Shown piece after piece: positions 18,488 through 28,560 of a stretch of 35,891 bases of DNA (positions are counted from its first letter, which is position 1; each line of letters starts with the position of its first letter). The position numbers and the translations under genes were made by a program. The notes beneath the pieces are model-generated. The model was not told where the DNA came from, made no database searches, and was given only the letters and a program-made list of their open reading frames with translations. Origin of the DNA: Haplomitrium mnioides. Taxonomy: Eukaryota > Marchantiophyta > Haplomitriopsida > Calobryales. Where the stretch lies: contig JBNGIS010016636.1 in NCBI GenBank assembly GCA_049999725.1, positions 1 through 35,891 on the forward strand, written 5' to 3'.

Positions 18488-20735
18488 TGTCACACCCCTC
18501 CTTCGTGCCTTAACCTCCAAAGGTGCCACTTTGGAAGAAGAGGGTGACAAAACAAGGCTTTAGGTTCTTTTATGAGATGGCCCCGCTTCAAGTTATCTCT
18601 TTGAGGTCTAAAGAAGTCTCCACCTTACCATAAAGACCTTTCTGCTTATTAGCAATCACTTCAAACACCAATCTACTCATTCATATACAAATCAGAAGCA
18701 CTTCTCGTTGCAGTCAGAAGTATATTTATGGGATCCAAAGCTGGACCAAAACACACTGCTTACAAAATAGAGTCAAGGTTTAATCAGCCGAAATACAAAG
18801 AGGTAGTGGTTGCGGTTCTGACCCCCCTCTCGCAGGGTTTTCCCAGTTTCCTAACAAGCCGAAATATAGATTTACTCTAGATCCGAAGTACTTTTTAGGA
18901 AATACAAAAAGAAGGCAAAACTAACTAACACATATACACACACACACACACACAGAGTTCTCCGCCATAGGTCTTTTGATCCAGAATGACCTCACAACTC
19001 AATATCCGACTTTCAACAATACCAAAATTGTATGACTCTCAACCATCACAAAATCTGACTTTTACAACCGACTTCTCTCCTCATCCCTCATCGATTCCAA
19101 CATCCTTTCAATCTCTCACCCACACACCCCATCTAGATAGTTTTTCAACTTCCCTCGTGAGAAGCTATGAATTTACTTGCTCATGCTCGGAAGAGGTCTT
19201 CTTTAACTTCCACCTCTGAAAGACAGTCCTCTCAACTGCTGGCTATATACTCCACCCTGAACCTCGACGAGATCTTCTACACAGTGCACAGGCACTAACC
19301 CAACCACTCCTCTCTTGGCTCCACTTGAGAGATAAGACCAGCGACACACTCCGAGCATCCCAAGGATTGATGCTCCTGCATAGTTGTAGCTGAGATGACC
19401 CCAAGATTCCCCCTTAGCAGCCTCTCCCAAATTCAGGACCGAAAGAACTTCCTTTAGCTTCAAGTATCGTTTCACCTCCGAATGTTGGTCCACCTGTAGA
19501 GATGAGTACACCTAGATCGCTTGAGCCTCTAGCACTCTCTTCCCAGCAATTCCCATTGCCCTTTCAGTCCACCTCCACCCCTGCTAGCCTCCTGCACGAG
19601 TCCACTCGCTTCAAGTGAAGCTTCACTGGAATCCTCTTGTCCCTCTCTTGCTGCGTCTTCCTGTGTGAGGTTGTTTTCACACACCTCAAGCTTGCATACA
19701 CATCAACCCTTGAAACATCGCAGCGAGCCAATCTATATCTTCCCCCCCCCCCCCAACCCACAACCCATACGTTCCCCCCAAAACATTATTGTTTCCCCTT
19801 GGTTTGGTAGTTGTTCCAGTTGTAGCGGTTTCTTGGTGTGGTGACACCTATCTGTACGGTCGAGGACTGGTTCAAAGAAGTATGTTCCGAAGTTAACGGT
19901 ATGTTCCGATGAAGCTGAACTTGGCGCAGACCTGCAAGAAGCCCAACTACGCCCAAATCCGAAAAGGTTTGGCGCAGGTCCGTGAAAGGTAAACTCTGAA
20001 GAAGCTCGGTGCAGATCTGAGCTAGTGACTGAAGAACTCGGTGCGGATTCCCAAATAGGCGTGCCTGAAGAACTCAACGCAAATTCCCAAATAAGCATGC
20101 GTGAAGAAGCGTGATCTGAGGTTGGCCCGACGTAGGCTGGTCCACAATAACGCACTGATGAAGGTGAGGTAGTTGCCGCTCCGCATGTTGGATCTGAAGA
20201 AGTAGTTGGAATGACGTGGAGAAGGTAATCTCCGAAAAGGTTTTGTGGTTGGTGAAGCCTAGAATGATAGTTCCAAAGTAGTAAAGTTGGTGGAGATCTG
20301 AGGCTAGGGCCCGAAAAGACATGATCCACCGTCTGGTGAACCCGAAGAGAACCGTGGACCGATCTGAAGTATTCCGCGGACTAATCCGAAGGGTGCCATC
20401 TGCCGCCACTTTCGAGAGGGAAGTTGGACCACCACTAAGGTCTCTGGTTCCGAAGTTGACTTAAGAGAGGGGTCTGAAGTTGATCATCCGACTGATCCAA
20501 AGTATTCCACAGACTGATCCGAAGTATTCGGCAGACTAATGAATCTCAAGTTCACCGCAGAACCGTTGAGTCCAAAGTTGACCTGTTTCCGAAGGGTGCC
20601 GTCTGTTTTCGTCTTCAAAGGGGAAGTTGGACTGTTGCGCTGACCTAAGTTTCCAAAGTTGACCAACAGACAAGTCCGAAGTGAGCCAACTTGAAGGGAC
20701 TCTGTCCGCGTATTCCTTTGGAAGAGATTTTGACC
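18488..20735 (-). repeat. 3' LTR of element B, truncated
   Basis: It matches 22887 to about 25072 of the right LTR, including a TAAC...ACACAC block with an (AC)n microsatellite (18936-18954), a run of 13 C (19742-19754) and modules with TCCGAAG words. It ends within the segment GAAGAGATTTTGACC, after which pre-protease coding begins. It carries an extra 36-bp copy at 20030-20101. Confidence 0.88.
20030..20101. repeat. 36-bp tandem duplication in left LTR of B
   Basis: Two adjacent 36-bp units (20030-20065 and 20066-20101) both start TGAAGAACTC and contain TTCCCAAATA. The right LTR of B has a single unit at the equivalent place (near 24409-24442), so the extra copy arose after insertion or during replication. 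Confidence 0.85.
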
Positions 20736-20737
20736 CC

Positions 20738-21345
20738 CTGCAATTTTAGGAGCAAATTTATCTTCGCACACCAACTGCAAATCCGCTTGAGCTTCTACTT
20801 GGGGCAGTCTCCTCCTCCTCTTGGCTCTCATCAGCAGTTCTCTCAATTGTCGTATGTACAAGGGGCTATCTTTGATGAGTTGGCCTACTATAGCCGTGAC
20901 TTGGCAATCTCTCACGTCAGTCTGGATGGTGTAGGGGGCTGGTTTGCTTTCCTCTTCCTTGAATGCTATCTTCAGCTCTAGTCCCTTGGGCTCTTCCGGC
21001 TGGTTTTGGACCTTCTTCAGGGTCTCCATGGTTGCTTCCTCTTCTTCCAGCGCAAAAAATGCCTTTAGTTGCTTCCTCACATTATCTTGTTGCTTGGCAT
21101 AGAACCACTTCAAATTGTCTCGTTGGTCATCCGAATCGCTACGCAATGAGGATTCTTGACCCAACCTTTCTTGGTTTTTCTTTCACTCTTCCGATGGTTT
21201 GTTTTCTTGGAATTGGCCCTAGCTCGGTTACTACCCTGTAGCAATATTCGAGGGTTGGGGTTTCCCATCTGGGTAGCTCAACTTCTTCTTCCTTCCCTCT
21301 TTCCAATTCTATCAGATTGACTGCTGCAGGTGGGGGAGGGTTCAT
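20738..21345 (-). pseudogene. Pre-protease module of element B
   Basis: The frame entering from the right shows SLRSDSDDQRDNLKWFYAKQ, a Glu-rich, possibly coiled-coil stretch (FFALEEEEATMETLKKVQNQ), VRDCQVTAIVGQLIKDSPLY, QLRELLMRAKRRRRLP and LQLVCEDKFAPKIAG. The protease DGG site seen about 15 codons further on in A is absent, because the deletion joint lies there and the frame runs on into LTR sequence as a 226-codon chimera (21164-20484). The module is conserved in A and C; its role is unknown. Its basic cluster could bind nucleic acid. Confidence 0.8.
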
Positions 21346-21850
21346 CCTGGGTTAAGGGAAACTTCGGGTCTTCGATTGAGAGGGCAATTGATAGCCACAT
21401 GCCCCTCTTTCTTGCATTGGAAACATAATGCACTTGGCTGTCTGTAACCGCTCTTCCAAGGCTCAGGACAGTGGAGGAAATGTGCCCTGGTTGACCGCAA
21501 TTCCAATAGACCATAATGGTCGTCCGAGGTGGTCTAGTTGTAGCCCACACATTTCCCGGCCCCTTGCTCACTCTTGCAGGCCTTCCGAGCATGGTGCAAG
21601 GCCCCTTGCTGTTCAAGTATACTGTTTTCGGGGCCTCTTCTAGCACATAGTCAACTTCTTTCCTTATGAAGTCCGGTGCTTCTTCCGCCACATAATGAAT
21701 GGCACTAGTCTCAACATGGCATTCTTGAGGAGAGTGGCTATGTTTGTTGCATTGGATGCACCACACTCCCATTCGTCTAGTCGAGAGTGGGCGACCTGCT
21801 GGTTTGATCCCCGCGAGGAGGATGTTCATTGCTTCCATCTTTGCACTCAA
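21278..21850 (-). pseudogene. Gag nucleocapsid region of element B, three zinc knuckles
   Basis: The 190-codon frame starts MSAKMEAMNILLAGIKP. Knuckle 1 is CIQCNKHSHSPQEC (residues 31-44, 21719-21760), a full CX2CX4HX4C. A 69-residue spacer (EEAPDFIRKEVDYVLEEAP, GPCTMLGRPARVSKGPG) leads to knuckle 2, YWNCGQPGHISS, in which the first Cys is Tyr and a one-base deletion removes the last Cys. Knuckle 3, CFQCKKEGHVAINC (21384-21425), is complete but in the shifted frame. The three-knuckle order is the same in A and C. These motifs bind element RNA during packaging. Confidence 0.87.
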
Positions 21851-21870
21851 TTGCTCAATCCGATCCTTCC

Positions 21871-22723
21871 CTACTGGCTTTGTGCTTGCATCGGGTGATG
21901 GTTCACTTCTCTTGGATTTCTCTTTTTTGATTCCTCTGCAGTGATGGACTTTTTGATCATTGGCCTGCTTCTTTCTCTTTTGCTCTTTCCTCTATTTTTT
22001 CTTTCTGGAAGCTTGGTCCTCTTCCGAGCTGTTGCCGTCCGAATCACTCCCACTATCCAAAGTGGAGGCAGAACTCTCGTCCGTCTCTTCTTCACCGTCT
22101 GAAGTGTCTGAAGAGTCTTTGAATTCATACTTCGTTCTAGTTTTTCTCCGAGAGCTAGTGATTGTGGCCTTGACATAGGATTGAGCTGCATTAACCGCTA
22201 CTTCCAAGGTCTGAGGATCGATCTACCTTACCCAGGTCCCTATTCCTCTGGGCAAGGCTGTGAGGAACCATGCTGTCAGCATTCCGTCGGTGGCTGGAGG
22301 ATTAAGCTTTCGAGCCACTTTTTTGAATCTTTGGAGGAATCTCCTCACAGATTCTTTTCTTTTCATTCTCAGTTGACACATCGTGATTAAGGCCTTCGTC
22401 TCTTCTCCAATGCCTCGAAATTCAACCACAAATGCGTTCTTGAACGCTCCTCGGTCTCTTTTGATATTGTTGGGCAGATCCTTGTACCAGGGTTGTGCCT
22501 CTCCCTTCAGAACCACGGGCAAGATACCAATTTTGACATGGCTCTCCCCATTGGCCGTTGCAATGTTTTTCAAGTCGTCAAGCTAGGCATCGAGGTCGTC
22601 TTTAGGACATGCTTTGAAGGACTTGTACTTGAATCAAACTCTCTGCCCAGAAGGACGTACCGGGTTGGCCAATACGACACTAGGCAAAGCCAACTTCACC
22701 CACAAGTTGATACCTCTCTCCAT
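21871..22723 (-). pseudogene. Gag capsid region of element B
   Basis: The ATG at 22723 (MERGINLWVKLALPSVVLAN) matches the gag starts of A and C. A stop and a Trp-to-stop change lie in the first 60 codons. The core from 22573 to 22223 is then fully open: ANGESHVKIGILP, GEAQPWYKDLPNNIKRDRGA, EETKALITMCQLRMKRKESV, FLQRFKKVARKLNPP, WFLTALPRGIGTWV. A stop near 22227 is followed by AVNAAQSYVKATITSSRR and the acidic tail (SSDTSDGEEETDESSAS, NSSEED) and a lysine-rich end. The Trp lost in A is kept here. Gag forms the particle shell. Confidence 0.9.
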
Positions 22724-22886
22724 TTTTTCTCAACTGCCTCACAACAGGATGCTATGTTTCTCACAGCCTATCACTCCTGCTCCAATGCAACCTTGAGGTC
22801 CTCTGTACAAAAGATGATAGCTTGGTCTTGGTCTGGTTTTAGGTTTTTGCAAACCTTTTGAACTCCTTCTTATGCCAAAAAATGTA

Positions 22887-25590
22887 TGTCATGCCTCTTC
22901 TTCATGCCTTAATCTCCAAATGTGCCACTTTAGAAGAAGGGGATGACAAAACAGGGCTTCATGCTCTTTTAATAGATGACCCCGCTTCAAGTTATCTCTT
23001 TGAGGTCCTTAAAGAGTCTCCACTTTATCTTACAGACCTTTCCGCTTATCAACAATCACTTCAAACACCAATCCGCTCATTCACATACAAATCAGAAGCA
23101 CTTTTGGTTGCAGTCCGAAGTATATTTCAAGGATCCAAAGCTGGACCAAAACACCTTGCTTATAAAATAGGATCAAGGTTTAATCAGCGGAACTGAAAAG
23201 AGGTAGTGGTTGCGGTTCTGACCTCCCTCTCGCACAGTTTTCTCAAATTCCTAACAAGCTGAAATATAGATCTACTCCAGATCCAAAGTATTTTTTAGGA
23301 TATACGAAAAGAAGGCAAAACTAACTAACACATAAACACACACACACACACAGTTCTCTGCCACAGGTCTTCTAATCCGAAACGACCTCAGCAACTCAAG
23401 ATCCAACTTTCAACAACACCAAAATTGTATGACTCTCAATCGTCACAAGATCTGACTTTTACAACCGACTTCTCTTCTCATCCCTTTAATCTCTCACCCA
23501 CGCACCATGTCTAGATAGTTTTTCAATTTCCCTCGCAAGAAGCCCTGAATTTACTTCCTCAGGCTCGGAAGAGGTCTTCTTTAACTTCGACCTCTAGCAA
23601 ACAATCCTCTTGACTGCTAGCCACTCACTCCACCGCAAACCTCGACTGGATCTTCTGCTCTTTGCACGGGCACTAACGCAGCCACTCCTCTCTTGGCTCC
23701 ACTTGAGAGATCAGACCAGCGACACACTCTGAGTGTCCCTGGGATTGATGCTCTTGCATAGTCAATGCTGAGACGACCTCAAGATCTCCCCTTGGCAACC
23801 TCTCCCAAATTCAGGACTGAAAGAACTCCCTTCAACTTCAAGTATCAATTCACCTCTGAATGTTGGTCCACCTGCACAGATGAGTACACTTTGATTTCTT
23901 GAGCCTCAAGAGCTCCTTGCCCACCGATTCCCAGCGCCCCTCCAGTACACCTCCACCCCTGCTAGCCTCCTGCACCAGTCCACTCGCTTCAAGTGAAGCT
24001 TCACTAGAATCCTCTCCTCCCTCCCTCCATGCATCTTCCTGTCTTAGGTTGTTTTCACACACCTCAAGCTTGGATACGCATCAACCCTCAAAACATCGCA
24101 GCGAGCGAATCTATATCTTCCACCCCCTCCCCCCCCTTGTGCGTTCCCCCCAAAATGTTCTTGTTTTCCCTTGTTTTGGTAGTTGTTCAAGTTGTAACGG
24201 TTTCTTGGTGTGGTGACACCTGTTTGTACGGTCGAGGACTAGTCCAAAGAAGTACGATATGAAGTTAACAGTATGTTTTGATGAAGCTGAACTTGGCACA
24301 GACCCACAAGAAGACCAATTAGGCCCAGATCCGAAAAGGTTTGGTGCAGGTCCGCGAAAGGTAAACTCTGCAGAAGCTTGGTGCAGATCTGAGCTAGTGA
24401 CTAAAGTACTTGGTGCGGACTCCCAAATAGGCGTGCTTGAAGAAGCACTATTTGAGTTTGGCCCGACGTAGGCTGGTCCACAGTAGTGCACAGATGAAGG
24501 TGAGGTAGTTGCCGCTCCGCATGTTGGATCCGAAGAAGTAGTTAGAATGATGTGGAGAAGGTAATCTCCGAAAAGGTTTTGTGGTTGATGAAGCCTAGAA
24601 TGATCGTTCCGAAGTAGTAAGGTTGGTGGAGATCTGAGGCTAGGGTCCAAAGAGATATGATCCGTAGTCCGATGAGTCTGAAGAGAACCACAAACCGATC
24701 CGAAGTATTCCGCGGACTGATCCGAAGGGTGCTGTCCACTGCCGTTGTCCAGGGGGAAGTTTGACCATCACTGAGGACCCTGGTTCTGAAGTTGACTCAA
24801 GGAGGGGTCCAAAGTTAATCATTGGATTGATCCGAAGTTGATCATCGGATTGATCCGAAGTATTCTGCGGACTGATGAATCCGAAGTTGACCGCGGAACC
24901 GCTGCATCCGAAGTTGACCTATTTCTGAAGGGCGCCGTATGCTGCCGTCTTCAAAGAGGAAGTTGGACCGCCGCGCAGACCTAAGTTTCTGAAGTTGACC
25001 AATAGACGGGTCCGAAGTGAGCCAACTTGAAGAGACTTTGTTTGTGCATTCCTTTAGAAGAGATTTTGACCTCTCCTCTTCCGATACCTTCTTCTGAACG
25101 TCCTCCAAGCAGTCTTTTAGAAGTCCGAAGAGGGTTTGGATCTTGGTGAAGCCCATCAACATCGAGGGAAACAGATCGTCCTCCGATCCCTGGTGTTATC
25201 GTTGCCTCATGAGGGTTGTCACCTTTGCCCATTTACTTCCAATCGTTGCACTTGTCATGTAGGGTGCCTTCTATCTTCCTTGCTACTGCTTCGGCGGCTG
25301 TCCGAAAAGTTTACGATGTAGCTCCTTGCCTTACCTGAGGCCCATCTCTTTTGGTACTGAATCTTTGATTTATGTCCCGCTCCCCCGATCTTCATCATCC
25401 GAACCCGTATCTCTCTCCTCTTTTGATGTTGCTCTTTCTCCCATCCCTTTGCTCATTACCTCTTGCAAACCTCCCTTCCTTCCCTATCACGGTCCCGATT
25501 TTTCTCTTCGGATTGGACAGTTTAGGCGTTCCGCTCTTACTTACTGTTATGAGATGTTCCGCTGCTTTAGGAGTATCTTGACACCTAAGA
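22887..25590 (-). repeat. 5' LTR of element B, outer end lost
   Basis: It starts TGTCATGCC on the plus strand after the TGG-core primer site (22875-22877) and matches the left LTR. Its far end breaks off in CACCTAAGAG, where A would continue for about 80 more bases to its CA. It contains an (AC)n tract at 23336-23352, TCCGAAG modules near 24660-25050 and a remnant of the U3 open frame near 25355-25470. Confidence 0.88.
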
Positions 25591-25592
25591 GT

Positions 25593-25831
25593 AGTTTAGG
25601 ATTGAAATTAGAAGTGACTTGTAAGTAAAGAAAGAGGGATGACACCCTCTTCTCATGTATAAATAGAAGGGCTTCTTAGCCTCACTCATTATTTTGGAGT
25701 TCCTCTAAAATCACTTGGGTTCTTTTGGATACTTAGCTTTTGCTTGCCTTATTGGCATTTAATTGAAGAACTCTATTAAAGTTCATTATGAGTTATTGCT
25801 CATTTGGATATGGTCTTTGAGTTCTTTTACA
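25593..25831 (+). repeat. 3' LTR of chromovirus H, second part
   Basis: It continues the LTR interrupted at 18487, from TTTAGGATTGAAATTAG, and ends CTTTTACA at 25831, matching 2803-3028. With the first part it totals about 366 bp, against 362 for the 5' LTR. It includes the intact TATA box. Confidence 0.9.
25658..25666 (+). promoter_or_regulatory. TATA box in 3' LTR of H
   Basis: TATAAATAG lies here in a stretch conserved in all three chromovirus LTRs of the window (TCTTCTC.TG.ATAAATAGAA). It is a canonical plant TATA box. In a 3' LTR it would drive outward transcription into the copia remnant. Confidence 0.78.
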
Positions 25832-26431
25832 TACACTGAATATGCGAGGTTTGGCCTTGTTTCTAGCATGGTATACATTAGTTTCCCTATTGCACGTCTA
25901 TATGGAACTTTGCCATTTTTGGCTTTTCTTCTTCATTCTTTGCTTTCATTTTCTATTGACAGTTTGCAACCAACTTCAAAAGGTGTAACTTTAGACTTTG
26001 CTTCTTCCATCCTAGATTCCTTCTGAATTTAGTCAATGTACTCTAGCTCATTGAGCTCAATGCTCATTGCATCTTTGTCCATAATTACATGTACTCCCAA
26101 GATATAGTGCACGTCCCCAAGGTTAACCATTTCAAAGAGGGTACTTAGACCATGCTTCACGCTACGCAACAAATCTAAATTGTCACTGAATAACAACATG
26201 TCGTCTACGTACATAGTTATTATGATGATGGACCCGTTTGCTATTGAGCAATATACACTATGATCGGATGTGCATCTAGAATATCCATCACTTTGGAGGT
26301 ACCAGTCTATCTTCTCATACTATGCTCTTCAAGACTTTTTTCAATCAATACAAAAACTTTCTACGAAGACATAACTTGTCTTCCTCTCGAGATGCTTTAA
26401 ACCCTTCAAGTTGCACTATATAGATCTCTTT
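25832..26431 (-). pseudogene. Ty1/copia reverse transcriptase
   Basis: On the minus strand the RT of the copia element continues from 26431: KEIYIVQLEGFKASREEDK, LCLRRKFLY, then (with stops) RA.YEKIDWYL and the catalytic box MYVDDMLLFSDN (from 26214). Next come FEMVNLGDVHYILGVHVI, MEEAKS, TPFEVGCKL and a VPYRRAIGKLMYTML block, then RPNLAYSV at 25832, where chromovirus H is inserted. The same gene resumes as RNase H at 2666. Element D interrupts the upstream side at 26432. Both YVDD aspartates are intact, but stops and frame changes elsewhere make this non-functional. The upstream integrase and gag are outside the window. Confidence 0.9.
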
Positions 26432-26803
26432 TATTAAAGACTTCAAGAACCAATTCCAAATGAGTAAAAACTCATAGTAAACTCTAATAGAGTTCTTTAA
26501 CCAAAGGCATCTCAAGGCCCAAGCTAAGACCAAGAGTGCAAGCAAATAGGCAAGCAACCAAAGAACTCAAGTGATTCGAGAGGAACTCCAGAATGAGAAG
26601 AGGGGCCAAGAAACCCTTCTATTTATACAAGAGAAGAGAGTGTCATCTCTCTTTGTTCACTTACAAGTCACTTTAATTTCAACTCTAAAAGTGACTTCAA
26701 AGAAAAGTAATCTTATCTTAACCCTGAAAGTGACTCTCTACCATTTCCTTCACTCCTCTCTATTTTCTTACAAAAAGTACAACCTTATGCTTATACTGTT
26801 ACA
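26432..26803 (-). repeat. 3' LTR of chromovirus D
   Basis: The LTR reads on the minus strand from TGTAACAGTATAAGC (26803) to TCTTTAATA (26432), about 372 bp, collinear with the 362-bp LTR of H but with extra sequence (CTTGCACTCTTGGTC region). It carries TATAAATAG at 26619-26627 (minus) and repeats of GTCACTTT and AAGTGACT. It preserves the TGT start that H has lost. Confidence 0.87.
26619..26627 (-). promoter_or_regulatory. TATA box in LTR of D
   Basis: The minus strand reads TATAAATAG, identical to the 3' LTR of H at 25658-25666 and at the same place in the LTR. Confidence 0.78.
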
Positions 26804-26819
26804 TAATCCCCACCTTTTA
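26804..26819 (-). promoter_or_regulatory. Polypurine tract of chromovirus D
   Basis: The minus strand reads TAAAAGGTGGGGATTA directly before TGTAAC. It is a well-kept purine tract and defines the LTR start. Confidence 0.82.
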
Positions 26820-26843
26820 ATCGATGACGTCCTCGTCATTTAT

Positions 26844-27411
26844 TCAACTTTCAAATATTTGAATAGCCTCTTGAGCATTCTCAAGATTTGAAGAAGGTTC
26901 CCAAGTAGCATCATGAAGTGGATAGCTTTTCCACAAAACCTTGTATTGAACTTGTGGATGCCACCTCTGCTTGATAACTCTTTTTGCTAAATTGTGATCC
27001 ACTTCAAATTCTACATGATTATCAAGAACAATAGCCGGAGGAGAAAGTTGAACACGATTTGGAAAAGAAGTTGGACTAGAAACAAAAGGCTTTAGTTTAG
27101 AGACATGAAACATATGATGAAGCTTCATATGAAGAGGAAGATCAAGTTTGTAGATGACGAGAGAAATTACTTGAGAAATTGAGAAAGGATCAATCCAAGT
27201 CAGAGATAACTTACGAACTTGAGTATCTAAAGACAAGAGAAAATCATGAGTAGAAAGCATAACTTGGTCATCTAAAACATGAGAAAAATCACAATAATGT
27301 TTATCAACATATTTTTTTGCCAATGTTGAGCAATAACAAGATGGTTTTTGGCATCTTGCAAAGAGAAAGATAAACGAGACAAAGAGGTAGAAAGACTTGG
27401 GACAGATAGAA
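26844..27411 (-). pseudogene. Chromovirus D integrase C-terminus and chromodomain
   Basis: About 190 codons are open without a stop: FIFLFARCQKPSCYC, DFSHVLDDQVMLSTHD, SLTWIDPFSISQVI (GPF-like region of integrase), MKLHHMFHVSKLKPFV, then the chromodomain with KRVIKQRWHPQVQYKVLWKS, YPLHDATWEPSSNLENAQEA and a stop after IFES. The aromatic positions expected for methyl-lysine binding (Y, W, W) are present. The domain targets integration to heterochromatin in this family. The open frame continues 200 bases upstream into the LTR of element C (to 27611), giving an accidental 255-codon chimera. The integrase core is missing. Confidence 0.88.
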
Positions 27412-27477
27412 TCCCCTTCAATTTTCCCGTATCCATTCACCTCCAACATTGACTTCCTTCCGCTGCCGCTTCCAACC

Positions 27478-28275
27478 GGGAAGTTGGACCGCCACCGCTG
27501 ACTGGGATCCAAAGTTGACCGCGGACTTTGATATGAAGGATCCCTCGTGCAGGTGAGTCCGAAGAACCCTTCGGACTTTTGAGTATGAAGTTGACTTGTC
27601 AACGCTACCACCGTCCGACGTCTTCTTCAACACGAAAGTTGGACCGCCGCATTGACCTTGATCCACAATGACCACGGACCCAAGTCCGAAGAATCCAACA
27701 GACCGTTGAGTCCGAAGGATCCCTCAGACCCTAAGTTCTGAGATTGACTTTCTTCCGTTGCCGCTGTCTGTTGGACCTGCGCGCTGACTTGCATCTATAG
27801 TTGATTGCAGCTCTGACCCAAAGGATTCCGCGAACAGGGAGTCCGAAGAATCCCACAAACTTCTGAGTCTGTGGTTTAATTTCTTTCGCATGATGCTGTC
27901 TGATGCCGCTTTCAATAGGGAAGGTGGAACGATGTGCTGACGTGGGGTTTTGAAGTTGACCGCAGGAGATTCCAAAATATTCCTCACATAGGGAGTCCGA
28001 AGAAACCCACAGAACCCTTAGGCCCATAGTTGACTTGATTCCGAAGAGCGCCGTCCGACGCCGCTTTCAATAGGGACGATGGACCACTGCGCTGACCTGG
28101 GGCTCCGAAGTTGACCACAGGAGATTTTGGAATATTTCTCAATTAGGGAGTCCGAAGGAAACTATGGAACCTCTTGGCCCACAGTTGACTTGGTCCCGTA
28201 GAGCACCTTCCGGTGTCGTTTTCAACAGGGAAGGTGGACCTCCGTGCTGACCTGAGGTTCATGAAGTTGACCAAG
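27478..28275. repeat. Tandem ~155-bp modules inside the LTR of C
   Basis: Module starts (GGGAAGTTGGACC or GGGAAGGTGGACC variants) fall at 27478, about 27633, about 27766, 27917, 28072 and 28227. The spacing is 155 bp in three of the five intervals. Each unit carries TCCGAAG words and an AAGTTGACC block. The array is homologous to the 157-bp modules in the LTR of A. Confidence 0.85.
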
Positions 28276-28560
28276 GGACCCTTCTAAACTTGCCATGTTT
28301 CCACTAAAGCCCTCAGCAACCTCCGCATTTGCCACGTTTCCTGCTGAAGCTCTCGGAATTGTGAAGTCCGAAGTGAGTTGGACCTGCATAGAGCCCGTTA
28401 ACACTTGAGGAAGCGAGGTGTCCCCCGATCCTCGTCGTTCTCGTTGCTTACAAAGGTTGTTGCCCCCTCATTTCTCTTCCCAATTCCTGCTCCTAGAGCG
28501 CGACCATCAGTAGGCTTACGCTTCGGCACTTCCCTTGTCTGCAGACCCCTCCACCTGCTA

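Larger units (their letters stand above)
18488..25590 (-). mobile_element. Element B: gag-only deletion derivative related to A
   Basis: The element starts TGTCACACCCC at 18488 within the 3' LTR of H. Its left (3') LTR is cut at about 20735, where the sequence jumps straight to the region just upstream of the protease active site. RT, RNase H, integrase, PPT and about 0.5 kb of LTR are therefore missing. Gag and the knuckle region are the best preserved in the window. The right LTR starts at 22887 and lacks roughly the last 80 bases, fused at about 25590 to the LTR of H, so no clear target-site duplication remains. It could spread only with proteins from a relative. Confidence 0.9.
2667..25831 (+). 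mobile_element. Chromovirus H (Ty3/gypsy), split by two later insertions
   Basis: This plus-strand element has LTRs of about 362 bp (2667-3028, and 18361-18487 plus 25593-25831), a tRNA-iMet-like PBS, a protease remnant, RT, RNase H, integrase and a chromodomain. It lies in the opposite orientation inside a copia pol gene. Removing it, with one copy of the 5-bp flank (CCCAC at 2662-2666, TACAC at 25832-25836, degenerate), brings the copia reading frame together. Element A interrupts the integrase region and element B the 3' LTR. No gag region is present between PBS and protease. Its own DNA, without A and B, is only about 4.2 kb, short for a chromovirus. Confidence 0.88.
26432..27411 (-). mobile_element. 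Chromovirus D, 3' end only
   Basis: A minus-strand relative of H consisting of the C-terminal integrase and chromodomain, PPT and a 3' LTR, inserted in copia RT at 26431/26432. Its upstream body is cut at about 27411 by the LTR of element C, and the rest must lie beyond the window or be deleted. The chromodomain frame is intact, so D looks less decayed than H. Confidence 0.86.

Noticed and set aside
18936-18954. AC microsatellites (also 23336-23352 and 29132-29148) as independent loci
   Set aside because: They occur at corresponding places in related LTRs or untranslated regions and are parts of the elements.
19742-19754. Run of 13 C as a structural element
   Set aside because: The right LTR of B has a shorter, interrupted C-run at the same place (near 24126-24136), so it is likely slippage or a sequencing artefact.
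19733-20409. Long minus-strand open frames in the LTR of B (up to 198 codons), repeated near 24111-24650
   Set aside because: The same frame is seen in both LTRs of B, but it contains no domain, is Ser/Thr/Pro-biased and has no counterpart in A or C. The evidence is too weak to call it coding.
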